Of a stretch of DNA of 34,219 nucleotides, positions 32,080 through 34,219 are shown piece by piece. The position numbers were made by a program, and so were the translations under genes. Under the pieces are notes generated by a model. It saw nothing but the letters and a program-made list of their open reading frames with translations. It had not been told where the DNA came from and searched no databases. The stretch covers positions 1 to 34,219 of the forward strand of contig JAUHYE010000026.1 in the NCBI GenBank assembly GCA_030426395.1, given 5' to 3'. This DNA comes from Phycisphaerae bacterium (GTDB lineage: Bacteria > Planctomycetota > Phycisphaerae > Phycisphaerales > UBA1924). Positions within the stretch are counted from its first letter, which is position 1; every line of letters begins with the position of its first letter.

Positions 32080-33638
32080 CGCACTCCCCCAGTTACGCCG
32101 GCCCGTCTCTGCAATGCCGCTCGCGCTACGAGTCGATCGTCGAAGTCGCGCTTCACCGTGCCGCCCTTGCCGTCGGGGATGATCTGGTAATCCTCGTGCC
32201 CCTTGCCAGCGATAACTATTACATCTCGAATGTCGGCTTGCGAAATGGCGAGATGGATTGCCGCCTCGCGGTTCACGTCGCTGGCCGACCACACGGCATC
32301 GGGCACGCCCGTGAGCACCTGATCAACGATCGACTGCGGTTCCTCGGTTCTTGGGTTGTCGCTGGTGACGACGACCCGGTCCGCCAGCCGCCCCGCAACG
32401 GCGCCCATGCGAGGGCGCTTCGTGCGATCGCGATCGCCGCCGCAGCCGAAGACGATCCAGAGCCTGCCTTCGCCCTTGCGTGCGGCAACTGCGGTCAGGG
32501 CCTTCTCGAGCGCATCGTCGGTGTGCGCGTAGTCGACGAGAACGCGCGGGCCATCGACGCCCTCGACGAGCACCGGCTCCAAACGCCCCGGCGGCGGCAT
32601 CAGCGCTGGCAGCGCCGCCTCGATCGCCTCGCGCGACATGCCCAGTTCATGTGCCACTGCAACCGCTTGCAAGGCGTTCATCGCGTTGTGATCGCCGACC
32701 AGGGCGAGTTGTGAGTTGATCTCGCCCCAGGGCCCGCGCATCCTCGCCCGGCTCTCCAAGCCGTCGGCCTCGACGCGCACCGTCGCATCGGCATCGCCAG
32801 CCAGCGAGCATCGCAGCACGCGGGAGTGGGTGTCGCGGACCATCCGCTCGCTGGCCGGGTCATCCGCGTTCACGATAGCCAGACCGTCGGGCCTCAGGCT
32901 CTCGAAGAGCCGGGCCTTGGCTGCGGCGTAGGCGTCCATCGAGCCGTGATAGTCCAGATGGTCGCCGCTGAGGTTGGTGAACACGGCAACACGGAAGTCG
33001 AGCCCGGCGACCCGGGCCTGGTCGAGGGCGTGGCTGGAGGCTTCCATCGCCGCGAAGTCGCAGCCGTGCCCGACCATTCGGGAGAGCGACGCGCTGACGT
33101 CCTCGGCCGCTGGCGTGGTCAGCACGGCCGGCCGGGCGCCGGCGCCCTCGTCGATCTCGATCGTGCCGATCATGCCGCACTGGCCGCCACCGGCGTTCAT
33201 GAGTTGGCGGACGAGCCAGGCGATGGTGGTCTTGCCGTTGGTGCCGGTGATGCCGACCAGCCCGAGCCGTGAACTGGGTGAGCCGTACCATCGCTCGGCG
33301 AGCACGGCCCCGATTCTGGCTGGTTCATCGCAAACCAATGTGGTCGCCGTTGCTGTTGATCCGCTGGCGAGTACCGCCACCGCTCCCAGCTCCAATGCCT
33401 GGGCGATGAACGCCCCGCCATCGTTCCTGGTGCCCGGCCGAGCCACGAACAGCCAGCCCAGCTGTACTCGCCGGCTGTCCTCGGTCACGCCCGAAACACG
33501 AACATCGGCCGGGCCGTGCACGGTGATGGGGAGGCCATGGATGAGGTCGCGAAGCAGCATCGGGTCTCTCGACGGTACGGATCCCAAAGCATCGGCCACG
33601 ACCGGCCGGGATGCGGACATTTCCGGGCCCAGCGTCAC
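32076..33638 (-). CDS. murE: UDP-N-acetylmuramoyl-L-alanyl-D-glutamate--2,6-diaminopimelate ligase
   Basis: This 520-aa ligase has the N-terminal uridine-binding region (GVTEDSRRVQLGWLFVARPG), ATP loop GTNGKTT (residues 132-138), TTPAAEDVSASLSRMVGHGCDFAAMEASSHALDQARVAGLDF, and the specificity motif DNPR at residues 427-430 in SDNPRTEEP. DNPR marks meso-diaminopimelate enzymes, so the cell wall stem peptide is expected to contain meso-DAP. The likely start is GTG 33638, which overlaps the queA stop by 4 nt (GTGA). An in-frame ATG six codons later is an alternative. Confidence 0.96.
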   Translation of the reverse strand: MTLGPEMSASRPVVADALGSVPSRDPMLLRDLIHGLPITVHGPADVRVSGVTEDSRRVQLGWLFVARPGTRNDGGAFIAQALELGAVAVLASGSTATATTLVCDEPARIGAVLAERWYGSPSSRLGLVGITGTNGKTTIAWLVRQLMNAGGGQCGMIGTIEIDEGAGARPAVLTTPAAEDVSASLSRMVGHGCDFAAMEASSHALDQARVAGLDFRVAVFTNLSGDHLDYHGSMDAYAAAKARLFESLRPDGLAIVNADDPASERMVRDTHSRVLRCSLAGDADATVRVEADGLESRARMRGPWGEINSQLALVGDHNAMNALQAVAVAHELGMSREAIEAALPALMPPPGRLEPVLVEGVDGPRVLVDYAHTDDALEKALTAVAARKGEGRLWIVFGCGGDRDRTKRPRMGAVAGRLADRVVVTSDNPRTEEPQSIVDQVLTGVPDAVWSASDVNREAAIHLAISQADIRDVIVIAGKGHEDYQIIPDGKGGTVKRDFDDRLVARAALQRRAGVTGGVR

Positions 33639-34219
33639 GGCAGCACCAGCATCGCATCGCCGTACGAATAGAACCTGTACTTCTCCTCGATGGCCTTGGC
33701 ATAGACCGCTTGGAGTTGTTCGACCCCGCCGGGCAGCAGGGCCGCGACCATCGCCATGAGCGTCGATCGGGGCAGATGGAAATTGGTGACCAAGGCGCTG
33801 ACCAGCCGCCAGTCGTAGCCGGGGGTGATGAGCAGGTCGGTTTCGAGCCAGCCGCCGCCGGCTTCATCGCTGGCTTCGATTGTGCGGGCCGCGGTGGTGC
33901 CCACGGCGACCACACGGTGACCGCCCTGGTGCGCGAGTTTGAGGTCTTCCATGACATCCTCGGGTGCGTGGCACAACTCCCGATGCATCGGATGATCCTC
34001 CACGACCTCGCTCTCGACTTCCCGGAATGTGCCGGCTCCGACATGCAGCGTGACGTCTCGCCGGAGCACACCGCGATCCGCGAGAGCCGAAAGCACCCTT
34101 GGCGTGAAGTGCAGTCCTGCTGTTGGAGCCGCCACGGACCCTGCTGCGGTCGGGTCGGCGTACACCGTCTGGTAACGCTCGAAGTCGCCCTCGGTTTGGT
34201 CCTCTCCACCGCCTGCCCG
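33635..34219 (-). CDS. queA: S-adenosylmethionine:tRNA ribosyltransferase-isomerase, C-terminal part (5' truncated)
   Basis: The frame is open to the right edge, so the N-terminal half is missing. The visible 194 residues contain QueA motifs: FERYQTVYADP ... GSVAAPTAGLHFT, VTLHVGAGTFREVE, MHRELCHAPED, TTAARTIEA, LITPGYDWRLVSALVTNFHLPRSTLMAMVAALL and YRFYSYGDAMLVL. QueA transfers the ribosyl part of SAM to preQ1-modified tRNA, giving epoxyqueuosine. Its stop overlaps the murE GTG by 4 nt. No tgt or queG gene is seen. Confidence 0.96.
   Translation of the reverse strand, partial: RAGGGEDQTEGDFERYQTVYADPTAAGSVAAPTAGLHFTPRVLSALADRGVLRRDVTLHVGAGTFREVESEVVEDHPMHRELCHAPEDVMEDLKLAHQGGHRVVAVGTTAARTIEASDEAGGGWLETDLLITPGYDWRLVSALVTNFHLPRSTLMAMVAALLPGGVEQLQAVYAKAIEEKYRFYSYGDAMLVLP

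Overview
The window is high-GC DNA that most resembles a planctomycete of the class Phycisphaerae. The evidence is the first gene, whose VCBS-like repeats end in a cysteine-bracketed double dockerin, the Planctomycetes-like T2SS/pseudopilus cluster, the long lipoproteins with no recognisable family, and frequent GTG and TTG starts in 4-nt overlaps. No rRNA, tRNA, CRISPR array, insertion sequence or prophage was recognised. Taxonomy is inferred from gene content only.

Left part, plus strand (1-10991). The 3' end of a secreted repeat protein with a dockerin is followed by an HscA-like Hsp70. A tightly packed block of type II secretion/pseudopilus genes comes next: GspF-, GspG-, GspI-, GspJ-, GspK-, GspC-, GspL- and GspM-like proteins, then a TPR lipoprotein and a small single-pass membrane protein. 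From the gspI-like gene on, most junctions are 1-nt or 4-nt overlaps, which points to translational coupling. The secretin (GspD), ATPase (GspE) and prepilin peptidase are not in the window.

Middle part (10992-21150). A minus-strand group converges on the pseudopilus operon: a short protein of 84 aa, a two-TM membrane protein, a DUF456 protein and a PIN-PhoH ATPase. Upstream of it, also on minus, are a TolC-like outer-membrane lipoprotein and a CrtI-type desaturase/oxidoreductase, overlapping by 4 nt. A GH35-like glycoside hydrolase diverges from these on plus. It keeps the acid/base Glu but has Asp at the nucleophile position. A 386-nt stretch without a gene follows.

Right part, all minus strand (21151-34219). 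In transcription order from the right edge: queA (partial), murE, murF, mraY, a CX4CH-containing exported protein, a coiled-coil lipoprotein, a plant-type ferredoxin-NADP reductase, an unrecognised exported protein, and an oligopeptide-binding protein with one OppB-type permease. queA-murE-murF-mraY and the CX4CH gene are nearly contiguous. They look like one envelope-biogenesis operon making meso-DAP-type peptidoglycan precursors. The peptide transporter lacks its second permease and its ATPases here.

The best candidates for something undescribed are the GH35-like enzyme with an altered catalytic residue, the CX4CH protein coupled to mraY, and the unusual parts of the pseudopilus cluster: a GspC-like protein with a Gly/Asn-rich tail in place of a PDZ domain, and two extra terminal genes.
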